Notes under the pieces: generated by a model | The model's database searches: none | What the model was told of the DNA's origin: nothing | What the model saw: the letters and a program-made list of their open reading frames with translations, nothing else | Assembly (NCBI RefSeq): GCF_007954355.1 | Contig: NZ_VOLR01000011.1 | Coordinates: forward strand, 96,620-155,355 | Source: Colwellia hornerae | Lineage (GTDB): Bacteria; Pseudomonadota; Gammaproteobacteria; Enterobacterales; Alteromonadaceae | DNA: 58,736 nucleotides | Direction: 5' to 3' | Made by a program: the position numbers and the translations under genes | Part shown: positions 28,397 through 38,418 of the stretch, one piece after another | How positions within the stretch are numbered: the stretch's first letter is position 1 | Layout of the letters: each line of letters starts with the position of its first letter

Positions 28397-29245
28397 TTAC
28401 TTCAGGAAAACTTGTAAATTATCGATTAACCTTGCTTTACCACAATGTGCAGCGGCGAGGATCACTAATTCTTTATCATCTTTATTGGCAGGTTGTAGTG
28501 TTCTTGCATGACAAATATCAATATAGTCCGTTTTCATACCGGCATTATTGATCAAATGAGTGGCTTGTTTGATCAGACCACTAAAGTCGTGATCAGACTT
28601 TATTTGCTGTGCTAGCCATTGAATGTTTTTTGCCAATGCTGGTGCTATTGCAAGTTGTTCCGGCGTTAAATAACCGTTTCTCGAACTCATTGCTAAGCCG
28701 CTTTTTTCGCGAACCGTATCGACAGCAATAATATCAATAGCCATTGAAAGGTCTTCAACCATAGTTTTTATCACTTGGACTTGCTGATAGTCTTTTAAAC
28801 CAAAACAGGCGATGTCTGGTTGTACTAAATTAAACAGTTTACACACAACCGTCGCAACACCACGAAAGTGCCCTGGGCGGCTTTCTCCACAGTAACCAAC
28901 AGATACATTGGGTACATCAACATAAGTCTGCTTATCTAGCCCTTTTGGATAAATCATTTGCGCTGAAGGGATAAAGAGTAAATCAGTATTAGCTATTACT
29001 AACTGCTGTTGATCGTTATCGAGCGTGCGCGGGTAATTATCAATATCTTCATTAGCGCCAAACTGCATGGGGTTAACAAAAATACTGGCAACCACTTTAT
29101 CGGCGTGGCGATGAGCTTCTGTTATTAAAGCTATATGGCCAGCGTGTAAATTTCCCATGGTAGGGACAAACGCTATTTTTAAACCTTGTTTACGCCATTC
29201 AGTGACTTGCTGGCGTAACTCGATAATCTCATTTACTATTTTCAT
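28397..29245 (-). CDS. panC: Pantoate-beta-alanine ligase
   Basis: The 282-residue PanC joins pantoate and beta-alanine with ATP to form pantothenate. Nucleotidyltransferase motifs are [14 protein letters not shown] (HxGH type) and [10 protein letters not shown] (KMSKS equivalent); FVNPMQFG and CFGLKDYQQ contribute to substrate binding. Length equals E. coli PanC (283). It lies 17 bases behind panB on the same strand and is the last gene of the panB-panC pair. Confidence 0.96.
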   Translation of the reverse strand: MKIVNEIIELRQQVTEWRKQGLKIAFVPTMGNLHAGHIALITEAHRHADKVVASIFVNPMQFGANEDIDNYPRTLDNDQQQLVIANTDLLFIPSAQMIYPKGLDKQTYVDVPNVSVGYCGESRPGHFRGVATVVCKLFNLVQPDIACFGLKDYQQVQVIKTMVEDLSMAIDIIAVDTVREKSGLAMSSRNGYLTPEQLAIAPALAKNIQWLAQQIKSDHDFSGLIKQATHLINNAGMKTDYIDICHARTLQPANKDDKELVILAAAHCGKARLIDNLQVFLK

Positions 29246-29262
29246 ATAGGGTATTTTACAAT

Positions 29263-30060
29263 CTATTTAACAAAAATATGTTCGTCACCAGGGAAATTTC
29301 CATCAGAAACTTCGCTAATGTATAACTCAATGGCTTTTTTAATATCGCCAGTATCGATTAAAAAGTTACGTGAAAACTTTGGCATATAGCTACAGGAAAT
29401 ACCCAAAGCATCGTGCATTACCAATATTTGACCATCGGTATCTTTACCTGCTCCAATACCAATAGTTGGAATTGAAACAGCTGCAGAAATCGCTTTACCT
29501 AAATCACAAGGTATACATTCCAACACTAACAATTGTGCGCCAGCCGCTTCAAGTAACTTAGCATCGGCGATCATTTTATCTGCTTGTGATTTTTCACGAC
29601 CTTGTACTTTAAAGCCACCAAAGACATTCACAGATTGTGGTGTTAAGCCTAAGTGGGCGCAGACAGGAATACCGCGTTCTACTAAGCCTTTAATCGTATC
29701 AACTAGCCATTCACCACCTTCCATTTTCACCATACTTGCACCCGCTTGCATAAGTTTTGCTGCGTTAGTGAAAGCTTGTTCTTTAGTGGCATAGGTCATA
29801 AAAGGCATATCACTAATGATGAGGGTGTCAGTAACGCCACGCTTTACCGACTGTGTATGATAAGCCATATGGTCTATATCAACAGGTAAGGTGTCATCTT
29901 GGCCTTGTAAAACCATACCTAATGAATCACCAATTAAAATAGCGTGAATACCGGCTTGGTCGAATAGCTTTGCAAAGCTTGCATCATATGCGGTGATAGT
30001 GGAAATTTTTTCACCTTGCTGTTTCATTTTTAGCAAAGTTGATGTGGTTATCTTAGCCAT
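29263..30060 (-). CDS. panB: 3-methyl-2-oxobutanoate hydroxymethyltransferase
   Basis: The 265-residue PanB adds the hydroxymethyl group from methylene-THF to 2-oxoisovalerate to give ketopantoate. Hallmarks are [38 protein letters not shown] and [21 protein letters not shown]. The length is the same as E. coli PanB (264). It lies 80 bases downstream of folK and probably belongs to the run pcnB-folK-panB-panC. Confidence 0.96.
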   Translation of the reverse strand: MAKITTSTLLKMKQQGEKISTITAYDASFAKLFDQAGIHAILIGDSLGMVLQGQDDTLPVDIDHMAYHTQSVKRGVTDTLIISDMPFMTYATKEQAFTNAAKLMQAGASMVKMEGGEWLVDTIKGLVERGIPVCAHLGLTPQSVNVFGGFKVQGREKSQADKMIADAKLLEAAGAQLLVLECIPCDLGKAISAAVSIPTIGIGAGKDTDGQILVMHDALGISCSYMPKFSRNFLIDTGDIKKAIELYISEVSDGNFPGDEHIFVK

Positions 30061-30140
30061 ATTTAGTCCAAAATTTTTAAGGTTTGAGTAAATACTCAGA
30101 GAGCGTATTTGAGTGCGCGTACTTTCGCATAATTGTTAAA

Positions 30141-30632
30141 TTAGCGCAACTTGCTATGAATTTTTAACCCGTTTGTAGCAATAGCTTGGCTTAATGCTAA
30201 AACGTGCTTGCCATTGGGTAGTGTTAGTTTAGGTGATAACTCTGCAAGTGGCAGTAAGACAAACTCACGCAGCTCTAAACCATAATGAGGCACGGTTAAG
30301 CGTTCGTGGTTAATGGTTTCATTATCAAATAAAAGCATATCTAAATCAAGAATGCGTGCGCCCCAGCGATTATCTTTTCGAACACGACCGGCATTATTTT
30401 CGATGGCTTGTAATGCGTTCAGCAATTCTAAAGAACTTAGTTCGGTTTTTAGCGAGGCAACGGCATTGATATAATCAGGTTGGTCTTGTGGTCCCATTGG
30501 CCGACTAAAATAAAGCGAAGAAACACCAATGAGTGTGGTGTTTTTTATTTCTGCTAAGCACGCTACTGCAAGTTCTATTTGTTTTTGAGGATCAGACAAA
30601 TTACTGCCTAATCCAACATAGACTAATGCCAT
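30141..30632 (-). CDS. folK: 6-hydroxymethyl-7,8-dihydropterin pyrophosphokinase
   Basis: The 163-residue HPPK transfers pyrophosphate from ATP to 6-hydroxymethyl-dihydropterin in folate synthesis. The N-terminal VGLGSNLSDP, the loop SRPMGPQDQPDYINAVA and the metal/ATP motif RWGARILDLDMLLF are diagnostic. Its start codon overlaps the pcnB stop by one base (TAATG), indicating coupled translation. Confidence 0.95.
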   Translation of the reverse strand: MALVYVGLGSNLSDPQKQIELAVACLAEIKNTTLIGVSSLYFSRPMGPQDQPDYINAVASLKTELSSLELLNALQAIENNAGRVRKDNRWGARILDLDMLLFDNETINHERLTVPHYGLELREFVLLPLAELSPKLTLPNGKHVLALSQAIATNGLKIHSKLR

Positions 30633-32128
30633 TAATCGGTACTGCTCGATTTATCTTCGCGTACAACCCGACGTTTTCTAGGGCTTCTACGGCTGGTAGT
30701 TCGTGATTGTGCAATACTTTTTATCATCAATTCTTGCGTATTGTGGTCATTCACTTGAAAGTCAGTCCACCATTTTGCTAATTCTTCTAATGCCGGGTTT
30801 TCAGGTGACGATTCAATTTGGGCTCTTAGTAAAAGAAAATCATAACCCGCACGGAATTTCTGATGCTCTAGCGCCTTATAAGCACGTTTACCATCACGAC
30901 GACTTAACTTATCTTGCAGGATCCATATATCTTTCATTACCGCCTGAAAACGTTTAGGGATACCTATACTGCGTTGTTGTTCTGACATTATTTCGCTTAA
31001 AGCAGCAAAAAATACATCTTGGGGTGACAGCTGTGGTTGTGCGCTACGTAAACGTTCAACGTGACTTTGCAACGGATACCAAAGCATAGCGGCAAATAAG
31101 AATGCTGGCGTGACACGTTGCTCATTATTAATGCGGCTATCGGTATTTTCTAGTGCTTGAACAATAAAGCGTTCGATATGCGGATGATTGCCTTTACTGA
31201 GCATTTGGTCAGTTGCCGGGAAAAAATAACGAAATAAATCATATTTTCTTAACTGCTGAAAAGTCAATTGCGCTTTGCCGGCAATGAATAATTTTAAAAA
31301 TTCTTCAAACATTCTTGCTGGTGGTATGTTTGCCATTAAAGGGGCTAATTCAGCAATTGGCGCTTCCGTTTCTGGGCTAATGGTCATATCTAGCTTAGTG
31401 GCAAATCTAATTGCACGTAGCATACGAACTGGATCTTCACGATAACGTGTTTGTGGATCACCAATCAAACGGATTAATTTAGCGTTGATATCGCCAATAC
31501 CGTTAGCAAAATCATGTACTTTAAAATCTTTTGCGCTGTAGTAAAGGGCGTTAATGGTAAAATCACGACGTTCGGCATCTTCTTCGATAGAGCCATAAAT
31601 ATTATCACGCAGCAACATGCCATCTTCACTTTGTTTTGAAGTCTTTTGACAGCTTTGTTCTTTCTCTGGCGCATTTTCATGATGGCCACGGAACGTTGCT
31701 ACTTCAATAATTTCACGGCCAAAAACAATATGTGCTAACCGGAAACGACGACCTATTAATCGACAATTACGAAAGAGATCTTTAATTTGTTCAGGCGTCG
31801 CATTAGTCGCTATATCAAAGTCTTTTGGCTCTAAACCAAGCAATAAATCACGTACACCACCACCCACTAAATAGGCGTCATAGCCACCACTATTTAAGCG
31901 GTAAAGCACTTTTAAGGCGTTGTTGCTCATTTTCTTACGAGAAACATTATGCTGGTCGCGTGTTAAAACAGTAGAGCCTGAGGTCGGCTGAATTTTAGTT
32001 GAGCTTTTAGCCATTTTTTTAGAGGCTTTACCTAATACTCTTTTACACAAGTTGATAACACTTTTGATAATACTGGCCTTGATTGGATAGTGTGGGAAGT
32101 TGAAACATCTTATAATGCTATGTTTCAC
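30632..32128 (-). CDS. pcnB: Poly(A) polymerase I
   Basis: A 498-residue nucleotidyltransferase that adds poly(A) tails to RNA. The catalytic motif is LVGGGVRDLLLG followed by KDFDIATNATPEQ (two Asp), with RLIGRRFRLAHIVFG, RRDFTINALYYS and RYREDPVRMLRAIRFATKL typical of PcnB. The C-terminus is Arg/Ser-rich (TTSRRSPRKRRVV), as in E. coli. About 30 residues precede the part that aligns to E. coli PcnB, so the true start could be slightly downstream, but no other Met is available before residue 39. It overlaps folK by one base. Confidence 0.93.
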   Translation of the reverse strand: MKHSIIRCFNFPHYPIKASIIKSVINLCKRVLGKASKKMAKSSTKIQPTSGSTVLTRDQHNVSRKKMSNNALKVLYRLNSGGYDAYLVGGGVRDLLLGLEPKDFDIATNATPEQIKDLFRNCRLIGRRFRLAHIVFGREIIEVATFRGHHENAPEKEQSCQKTSKQSEDGMLLRDNIYGSIEEDAERRDFTINALYYSAKDFKVHDFANGIGDINAKLIRLIGDPQTRYREDPVRMLRAIRFATKLDMTISPETEAPIAELAPLMANIPPARMFEEFLKLFIAGKAQLTFQQLRKYDLFRYFFPATDQMLSKGNHPHIERFIVQALENTDSRINNEQRVTPAFLFAAMLWYPLQSHVERLRSAQPQLSPQDVFFAALSEIMSEQQRSIGIPKRFQAVMKDIWILQDKLSRRDGKRAYKALEHQKFRAGYDFLLLRAQIESSPENPALEELAKWWTDFQVNDHNTQELMIKSIAQSRTTSRRSPRKRRVVREDKSSSTD

Positions 32129-32217
32129 TTTTTATTGGCTACAATAATATATCACGGGGCAATAAAAGAGAATATAAAACGTTTGAAAATGCAACAAACA
32201 CCCGTTTTACTTGAATA

Positions 32218-33144
32218 TTACTGACAAAAAGCTATTTCTTGCTGCTTAGGGATCGCATCTGTTGACCAGTTTTCAATTGCCCACTCTATTATTTGCGTGG
32301 CGGAATGAGCATAAAGCGCTTCTGGAGGGTGCTGTCCTAGAAAATTAAGTGCTGCGATTAATGAAGGCGTTGGGTTTTTATTATCAATGGCAGGGGCTTT
32401 ATTTTGCTTGCTGAGTTTAAAACCAGGCTCAGTAACAGCTAATGGAACATGACCAAACTGTGGTGCTTGATAGCCTAATTGTTGATAAAAACTTAACTGT
32501 CTTACCGTAGGTTCAAGTAGATCACAACCGCGAATGACATGGCTAACGTTTTGATAAATATCATCGACCACTACCGCAAGTTGATAAGCAAATAACCCAT
32601 CTTTTCTGGCTAAAATAAAGTCTTCTTTGGCTAGCTTTTGCGGACAAAAATAATCACCTTGAATTAAGTCATGATAGTGATAAATACCATGCAAGTTGCG
32701 TAATCGAGTAGCACTGTTTTTTTGAGGATGATTTTTATCTTTGCACTGACCTTGATAAATCCCACCCTGAGCCTTGACTTGTGCACGAGTGCATTGGCAG
32801 TGATAAATGAGTTTTTGCTGTGCTAATTGTTGTAAAACGTCTCGATATAAATCACTTTGCTGACTTTGATATAAAACAGGTTCATCCCAATGAAGCCCAT
32901 AAGCATCAAGTGTTGCTAAAATAGCAGAACTGGCACCAATCATTTCACGGGGCGGGTCTATATCTTCAATACGAACTAACCATAAACCTTGTTGGTGTTT
33001 GGCATGCAAATAACTGGCGAGAGCTGCAACTAAAGAACCAAAATGAAGGAAACCAGAGGGAGAGGGAGCAAAACGGCCACGATATTGAGTAGTAGATTTA
33101 CTCAAATATTGTGGCCGTGTAATATTAATTTTGTCGTGATTCAT
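32218..33144 (-). CDS. gluQ: Glutamyl-Q tRNA(Asp) synthetase
   Basis: The 308-residue GluQRS, a truncated glutamyl-tRNA synthetase without an anticodon-binding domain, glutamylates queuosine 34 of tRNA(Asp). The class I signature is RFAPSPSGFLHFGSLVAAL, ATP motif RIEDIDPPRE and KLSKQNKAP is the KMSKS equivalent. Zinc cysteines are in HCQCTRAQV and the following IYQGQC. Lies 39 bases behind dksA, same order as E. coli dksA-gluQ-pcnB. Confidence 0.95.
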   Translation of the reverse strand: MNHDKINITRPQYLSKSTTQYRGRFAPSPSGFLHFGSLVAALASYLHAKHQQGLWLVRIEDIDPPREMIGASSAILATLDAYGLHWDEPVLYQSQQSDLYRDVLQQLAQQKLIYHCQCTRAQVKAQGGIYQGQCKDKNHPQKNSATRLRNLHGIYHYHDLIQGDYFCPQKLAKEDFILARKDGLFAYQLAVVVDDIYQNVSHVIRGCDLLEPTVRQLSFYQQLGYQAPQFGHVPLAVTEPGFKLSKQNKAPAIDNKNPTPSLIAALNFLGQHPPEALYAHSATQIIEWAIENWSTDAIPKQQEIAFCQ

Positions 33145-33183
33145 ATAATGAACACGTTACAGTAATATCATTTAATCAAAAAA

Positions 33184-33624
33184 TTAACCGGCTAATTGAC
33201 GTTCTTTAATTTCAGCAAGTGTCTTACATTCAATACATAAATCAGCAGTTGGGCGTGCTTCTAAACGACGAATGCCAATTTCAATACCACATGAATCACA
33301 GAAACCAAACTCGTCTTCTTCGATCAATTGTAATGTTTTTTCAATTTTTTTAATGAGTTTACGTTCACGATCTCGCGTACGTAGCTCTAAACTGAACTCT
33401 TCTTCTTGAGCTGCTCGGTCAACCGGATCAGGGAAGTTTGCTGCTTCGTCTTGCATATGCATAACTGTGCGGTCAACTTCTTCTCGAAGTTGCACTCGCC
33501 AAGCATCAAGAATCTTCTTGAAATGCTCTAATTGAGCAGCGTTCATGTACTCTTCGTTGGCTTTCTCAGCGTATGGCATTACGCCCGCTAATGCTAAAAT
33601 ACCTAGTACTTTTTTGGCTGGCAT
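33184..33624 (-). CDS. dksA: RNA polymerase-binding transcription factor DksA
   Basis: A 146-residue DksA. The coiled coil carries the tip [23 protein letters not shown] with the two Asp-type acidic residues that act in the RNAP secondary channel with ppGpp. The zinc finger has four Cys (CDSCG ... CIEC) and ends [12 protein letters not shown]. It differs from E. coli only in the first 15 residues. A strong AGGAG ribosome site is found before the ATG. About 280 bases upstream are non-coding. Confidence 0.97.
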   Translation of the reverse strand: MPAKKVLGILALAGVMPYAEKANEEYMNAAQLEHFKKILDAWRVQLREEVDRTVMHMQDEAANFPDPVDRAAQEEEFSLELRTRDRERKLIKKIEKTLQLIEEDEFGFCDSCGIEIGIRRLEARPTADLCIECKTLAEIKERQLAG

Positions 33625-33907
33625 GCTTATTCTCCTAAATGCTACATCGACCTACATGGCGAAGTTGTTGCTCTTTCATTAAAAGCTACATCCGTGGTTG
33701 CAATTGCCAATAATAAATAGACCTGAAATACCCAGTCTATATTGCGTTGCACGAATCAAAATTCAAGGCTTTCATTATAATTAACTTAAAAAATAATTAT
33801 TTTGTTTTTAAATCAAACGGTTATGGATTCGTTTGGGAAAATCAAAATGTTTTTGTATACTATTTTTTAACAATTTATTTTTGAGCAAGCTTTTTTAACA
33901 ATTTTTG

Positions 33908-34684
33908 TTAGGGTGAGTCAATGTATTTAACTCTTTTTTTTGGTTCATCGGTTACATTTTCCACTAACTTTACGGTCAATGGCTCGACCAAAGACATTTT
34001 AATGTTGCTGACAGCTTTATCAAAGCTTACTTTATAAGCAATAACTTCAACACCCTGCTGCATAGCCTGTGATAAAAGCTCTGCATATTTAGCATCAATA
34101 TGCTGTGCGGCCATAACGCTTTCAATACCACTATGGAGTACAGCAAATAATAAAATAGCGCGATGACCTTGTTGTTTCATTTGCATAAGCTCACGTAAAT
34201 GCTTCTGGCCGCGAAGCGTCACTGCATCAGGAAAATAGCCTTGTGTACTTTTAGGGCCATTACCTAATAGGGTAACACTTTTAACTTCTATATAAGTTTC
34301 AACATCATTTTCGTCAGTGAGTAAGAAGTCTATTTTACTATTTTCATCACCATATTTGACTTCTCGTCTTAAGTTTTTATAGTTACGCAGTTCATTAATT
34401 GTTTTATTGGTCAGTGCTTCTTCAACTAATTCGTTGGCACGCAAAGTGTTTACACAAATGAAATGATCATTTTGTGTTTGGGTGATCTCCCAACTGTATG
34501 GGTATTTACGTTTTTTATTATCTGAAGTGCTATACCAGACCGTATCATCTGCTGTGGCACAACCGGTCATAGCACCCGTGTTAGCGACGTGAATTGTCGT
34601 TTCAATACCATCCTCTAGGATGATATCTGCAAGGAAACGTTTATAACGTTTGATTAAAGTCGCTTTTTTAAGATTTATGTTCAT
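33908..34684 (-). CDS. sfsA: DNA/RNA nuclease SfsA
   Basis: A 258-residue SfsA family protein. It begins with an OB-like DNA-binding part ([18 protein letters not shown]) and continues with the nuclease-like core [17 protein letters not shown] and [10 protein letters not shown], with the Asp and Glu-x-Lys pattern of the PD-(D/E)XK fold, then [16 protein letters not shown]. About 24 residues longer than E. coli SfsA at the C-terminus, which is polar. The stop lies in a small inverted repeat TAACAA/TTGTTA. In E. coli sfsA also sits next to dksA. Confidence 0.93.
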   Translation of the reverse strand: MNINLKKATLIKRYKRFLADIILEDGIETTIHVANTGAMTGCATADDTVWYSTSDNKKRKYPYSWEITQTQNDHFICVNTLRANELVEEALTNKTINELRNYKNLRREVKYGDENSKIDFLLTDENDVETYIEVKSVTLLGNGPKSTQGYFPDAVTLRGQKHLRELMQMKQQGHRAILLFAVLHSGIESVMAAQHIDAKYAELLSQAMQQGVEVIAYKVSFDKAVSNIKMSLVEPLTVKLVENVTDEPKKRVKYIDSP

Positions 34685-34824
34685 TGGAAGAATAAATGAT
34701 AAGTTTTATTAATTTTACGTTATGTACTGATAAACCGCTAATTTTTCTTAATGCTTGTTAACTGGCTAAAGTTATTAGCTGAAATTATTTAAAAGTTAAT
34801 GACGTTGTTGAAATATCTACATTG

Positions 34825-34977
34825 TTAAAAATTATTAAAGCTAAAATCATCAAGTCCAAACGGTGTCGAGGGTTTAGTCATAAATAGCGAGTTGGTGTGT
34901 TTAGCAGACTCAGCCGAGGCAGTAAAAATTGAAGACTTTTCTTGTTGTTTAGTCTCTATATATTGGTTATCTACGTG
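34825..34977 (-). pseudogene. Possible gene remnant, 50 codons without a start
   Basis: On the minus strand the frame from 34977 to the TAA at 34825 reads like protein: SSIFTASAESAKH, then MTKPSTPFGLDDFSFNNF at the end. It begins right after a stop and has no start except an internal ATG at about codon 33. The composition is unlike the surrounding AT-rich spacer. It may be the last piece of a lost gene; no family is recognised. The rest of the spacer between sfsA and prsT (34685-35099) holds nothing else I can support. Confidence 0.3.
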
Positions 34978-35099
34978 TTATAGTTACCATTATAAATATT
35001 CTTTAATAAATAATAATTTTAAGTTTATTCCTTTGAGATAAGAAAAATCTATCTTAAAATCAATTTATTATATTCTTCTTAGCCTTTAAAGGTTTTTAA

Positions 35100-37892
35100 A
35101 TGAACAGTATTCCAACGTTTTTATTCATTATTGCTTCTTTAATTATAATGCCAGCTAGTGCTGCTGAAGATTCCTATGAGTTAGCATTAAAAGCATTTAA
35201 GCAAAAAGAGATCAGTACTGCTGAAATCCACTTAAAAAATGCTTTGAAAAGCAACCCCAAAAATTTACCCGCTAAACTTTTACTTGCCAAAGTGTTTATT
35301 GAGAAAAAATCCGCGCATTTAGCCGAGCAAGAGTTAAATGATGCGTTATTAAAGGGGGCTGACTTTAATTTGGTCGCTGAGATATTAGCTAAAAGTTTAT
35401 TGTTTCAAGGTAAGTATGATGAAGTGATTTTACTCAATGAAGATAATAAACTTAATCAAAGAAGTAAAGTTAGCTATGAAATGGTTAAAGCTGAAGCACT
35501 TCAAGCGAAGGATGAAAGTGCTAGAGCTGAAGCTATTTATCAAGCAACCCTATCGTCAATACCCAATCATTTGAAAGCTAATTTGGGGTTAGCTAATTTG
35601 TATCTTGACCTGAATTTATTAACTAAAGCCGAAGCTATTATCACTAATGCCGAAGGGTTTGCAAAGACAGAACCTGAATTTTGGTTAGTGAAAGGGCGTT
35701 GGTTACTCATGGCGGGTGACCTAACTCAAGCATTAGTATTATTTGAACAAGCCAATAACGCATTTCCCAATAATGTTAAAACACTAAAATATATTGTAAA
35801 TGTTTACATAGGGTTAAAAGAATATTTAAAAGCGGAAACTCTAATTGAAGAAGTCTTAGTGCTAGCACCTAATGATCCCCATACTCAATTTTTGAAAAGC
35901 GCTATATTAAGAGACTTAGACGAAGTCGCCTTATCAGAACAAGTCTTAATGCAATTAAGTACTCAGTTAGCGTCCATTGATAGTAAATTTATGGATAAAC
36001 AACCGCAACTACAATTGATTGATGCTATGACCAGTTACGGGCAAAAAAATTGGGAGCAAGCAAGGAGTAAATTAAACAGTTATCTGGTAAATGAACCAAA
36101 TGATATTAATAGTGCGATGTTATTGGCTGATGTCTATTTAAAGCAAAACCAAGGTGAGAATGCCTTAAAATTATTAAGTGATTACGAAGAAAAGTTAATT
36201 CCTAATAAAGATTATGCAACGATTCTTGCCAGCCTATATATCCAATTTAATCAAAATTTCAAAGCACAGCCTTATTTAGCAAGACTTAATCAACGTTATC
36301 CTAATGATATCGGAATTTTAATTTTAACAGCAAAGATATTATCTGAACAGGATAAGGACTTAGAAGCGCTTAATTTACTCAAAGAAGCCCAGCTCACAAA
36401 AAATTCACTTTATTTACAAACGTTAGCGGCACTTTCTTTAAAACTCGGTAAGTTAGATGAAAGCCAATCCTACATTTCATTAATTATAGCCGCCGACCCT
36501 GAAAATATTAAATATAAATTATTACATGCTCAATTAATGCTGCAGCAAAATAATGTTGAACAAGCAACTGACATTATTACCGACCTTTATGCTACAAATG
36601 CGGCTAATGTTGAAGTACAGTTTAATTATGCCTTATTACAAGATGTGCTTAGAAATAAAGATGTTGCTAGAAAAGTACTTCGTCAGCTTGTTATCGATAA
36701 TAAAGAGCATACGCAAGCCTGGTTAAAATTAGCTGCATTAGAGTATCAGCTAGGTGATGTTAAAGCGGCGATTAGTATCTTAGAGCAACAGAAAAAGCAG
36801 GCTAAAGTGAATACTCGGGCGACATATCAACTTGCGGAACTTTATTTTAGCGAAGCTGATTTTGAAAGCAGTCTTTCTTTGATTAGTAATTTCCTGTTAA
36901 ATAATCGTTTAGACACTTATGCAATTGAAATTAGAGCAAAAAATTTAATCGCTTTAAATCAAACGGAAGCCGCTAAACTACCACTGTCGCAGTTGTTTGG
37001 CTTTTGGTTGAATGATGCTAATAATCTTTTGCGTCTCAGTAGTTTACAACTTCGTATTAGAGACTATGCTGGCGCTGAAAAGTCGCTTGCTGTCGCGCTT
37101 GAATTAATGCCAAAGTCTTTACCTGTTTTCATAGAAACAATAAAGCTGCACGTTAGGCAAAGTAAATTTAAAGAAGCGGAAAACGCGATTAAATTAGCCG
37201 AAATCGCGGGTTTTAAGGATAATACTTACTTATTGATTTTAAAAGGTGATGTTGCTCGCGGCAGAGTAAATTTAGATCTTGCCTACTCATTATATGCTAG
37301 TGCCTTAGATAAGGACGAAAGTAATGTTGTTGCTTTAATTAAGTTAGCGCAAATTAGTCATAGTGATAAATTATCAAAGCAATTTATTCCATATTTAACT
37401 GTGTTGGTAAATAAAAAGCCTGATGCTATTCTTGAGAGAAGAATATTAGCAGAACATTTATTAACGCATGAACATTGGGATGCATCAAAATTTCATTATC
37501 AGTTGTTATTAACTCAACCACTACCTGCAGATCAACGGGCAATAGCGTTAAATAATTTAGCAACAATTCATATAATAACTAAAGATTATAAATTAGCGGT
37601 AATACAGGCTAAACAAGCGATAGAAATTATAAATACCATACCTGCTTTCTTTGATACTGCTGGGTGGGCGTTAACACTCTCTGGAGATGTTAAGGGAGGC
37701 CTAGGTTATTTGAGACAGGCTTATAGTATGTCTTCATCCGACACCGAAGTGAATTATCACTTAGCTTATGCTTTGGCTCAGTTAGGTAGAAAAGCAGAAG
37801 CGATTGAATACTTAAAGTTTCTAGTTATGGCACCTGATCATCTAAGTGGAGTGGCGTTAGGTAAAACATTATTATTTGAATTAACTCATTAA
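35100..37892 (+). CDS. prsT: PEP-CTERM/XrtA system TPR-repeat protein PrsT
   Basis: The 930-residue protein has a signal peptide (to about residue 22, ASAAED) and then TPR repeats over its whole length, about 20 or more. Repeats show the usual A/L/Y pattern, for example LKYIVNVYIGLKEYLKAETLIEEVL and ALNNLATIHIITKDYKLAVIQAK. Its size, signal and repeat style fit the PrsT family found in genomes with exosortase A and polysaccharide export genes. The family is thought to help in export/sorting of PEP-CTERM proteins and EPS. The exosortase itself is not in the window. A 415-base gene-poor spacer precedes it. Confidence 0.85.
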   Translation: MNSIPTFLFIIASLIIMPASAAEDSYELALKAFKQKEISTAEIHLKNALKSNPKNLPAKLLLAKVFIEKKSAHLAEQELNDALLKGADFNLVAEILAKSLLFQGKYDEVILLNEDNKLNQRSKVSYEMVKAEALQAKDESARAEAIYQATLSSIPNHLKANLGLANLYLDLNLLTKAEAIITNAEGFAKTEPEFWLVKGRWLLMAGDLTQALVLFEQANNAFPNNVKTLKYIVNVYIGLKEYLKAETLIEEVLVLAPNDPHTQFLKSAILRDLDEVALSEQVLMQLSTQLASIDSKFMDKQPQLQLIDAMTSYGQKNWEQARSKLNSYLVNEPNDINSAMLLADVYLKQNQGENALKLLSDYEEKLIPNKDYATILASLYIQFNQNFKAQPYLARLNQRYPNDIGILILTAKILSEQDKDLEALNLLKEAQLTKNSLYLQTLAALSLKLGKLDESQSYISLIIAADPENIKYKLLHAQLMLQQNNVEQATDIITDLYATNAANVEVQFNYALLQDVLRNKDVARKVLRQLVIDNKEHTQAWLKLAALEYQLGDVKAAISILEQQKKQAKVNTRATYQLAELYFSEADFESSLSLISNFLLNNRLDTYAIEIRAKNLIALNQTEAAKLPLSQLFGFWLNDANNLLRLSSLQLRIRDYAGAEKSLAVALELMPKSLPVFIETIKLHVRQSKFKEAENAIKLAEIAGFKDNTYLLILKGDVARGRVNLDLAYSLYASALDKDESNVVALIKLAQISHSDKLSKQFIPYLTVLVNKKPDAILERRILAEHLLTHEHWDASKFHYQLLLTQPLPADQRAIALNNLATIHIITKDYKLAVIQAKQAIEIINTIPAFFDTAGWALTLSGDVKGGLGYLRQAYSMSSSDTEVNYHLAYALAQLGRKAEAIEYLKFLVMAPDHLSGVALGKTLLFELTH

Positions 37893-38370
37893 CACTATCT
37901 TATTTTATATCAGTCGCATTAATGGCGACTGATATACGCTGAGATGCTGTACTTGGGTTTTATGCTATCGACACTAAAGTCATTAAGATCAAAGTAAAGT
38001 CAGTTAATAAGTGCTTAAAATTAATTTATGGTTAGTTACAACTTATCTTGTTGGTAAGATGAAAAACTTAGTTAGAGTGATATCCCGTTGCCATACTCGC
38101 CAGTGAGTATGGCAACGACAAACTAGCACAGCATAAATCTATGTGTACTATCATTCTACCGTTAACCTCATTTACATTATATTTTGATTAATGTATCTCG
38201 ATTGCTATCCCTGTTCTTAAATTTTTAGTACATTATCGCGTTTTGATATCGTCTTATTGACGAAAAAATTGACATATATTGAGTTGCTAGTAACTATTCA
38301 TATGGGGCTTAAGTAGGTATATAAATAACTGATACTGATAACAGCCAATTAAAGTAGCAAGTTTTGACAC
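37893..38370. other. Gene-free spacer with two perfect inverted repeats
   Basis: No gene is supported. At 37907-37935 an 11-bp stem ATATCAGTCGC / GCGACTGATAT follows prsT and may end its transcript. At 38086-38117 a 13-bp perfect stem CGTTGCCATACTC / GAGTATGGCAACG has a six-base loop and no T tract. The rest is AT-rich. Confidence 0.6.
38086..38117. repeat. 13-bp perfect palindrome
   Basis: CGTTGCCATACTC (38086-38098) and GAGTATGGCAACG (38105-38117), GC-richer than the spacer around it. Could be a dispersed palindromic repeat or a protein binding site. Confidence 0.6.
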
Positions 38371-38399
38371 AAAAAAAAGCCGCATTTAATGCGGCTTTT
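38371..38399 (-). terminator. Terminator of the PEP-CTERM gene
   Basis: AAAAGCCGCATT / AATGCGGCTTTT with a T run on the minus strand, about 20 bases past the stop. Confidence 0.85.
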
Positions 38400-38418
38400 G
38401 ATTGATAAAGAATAAAGA

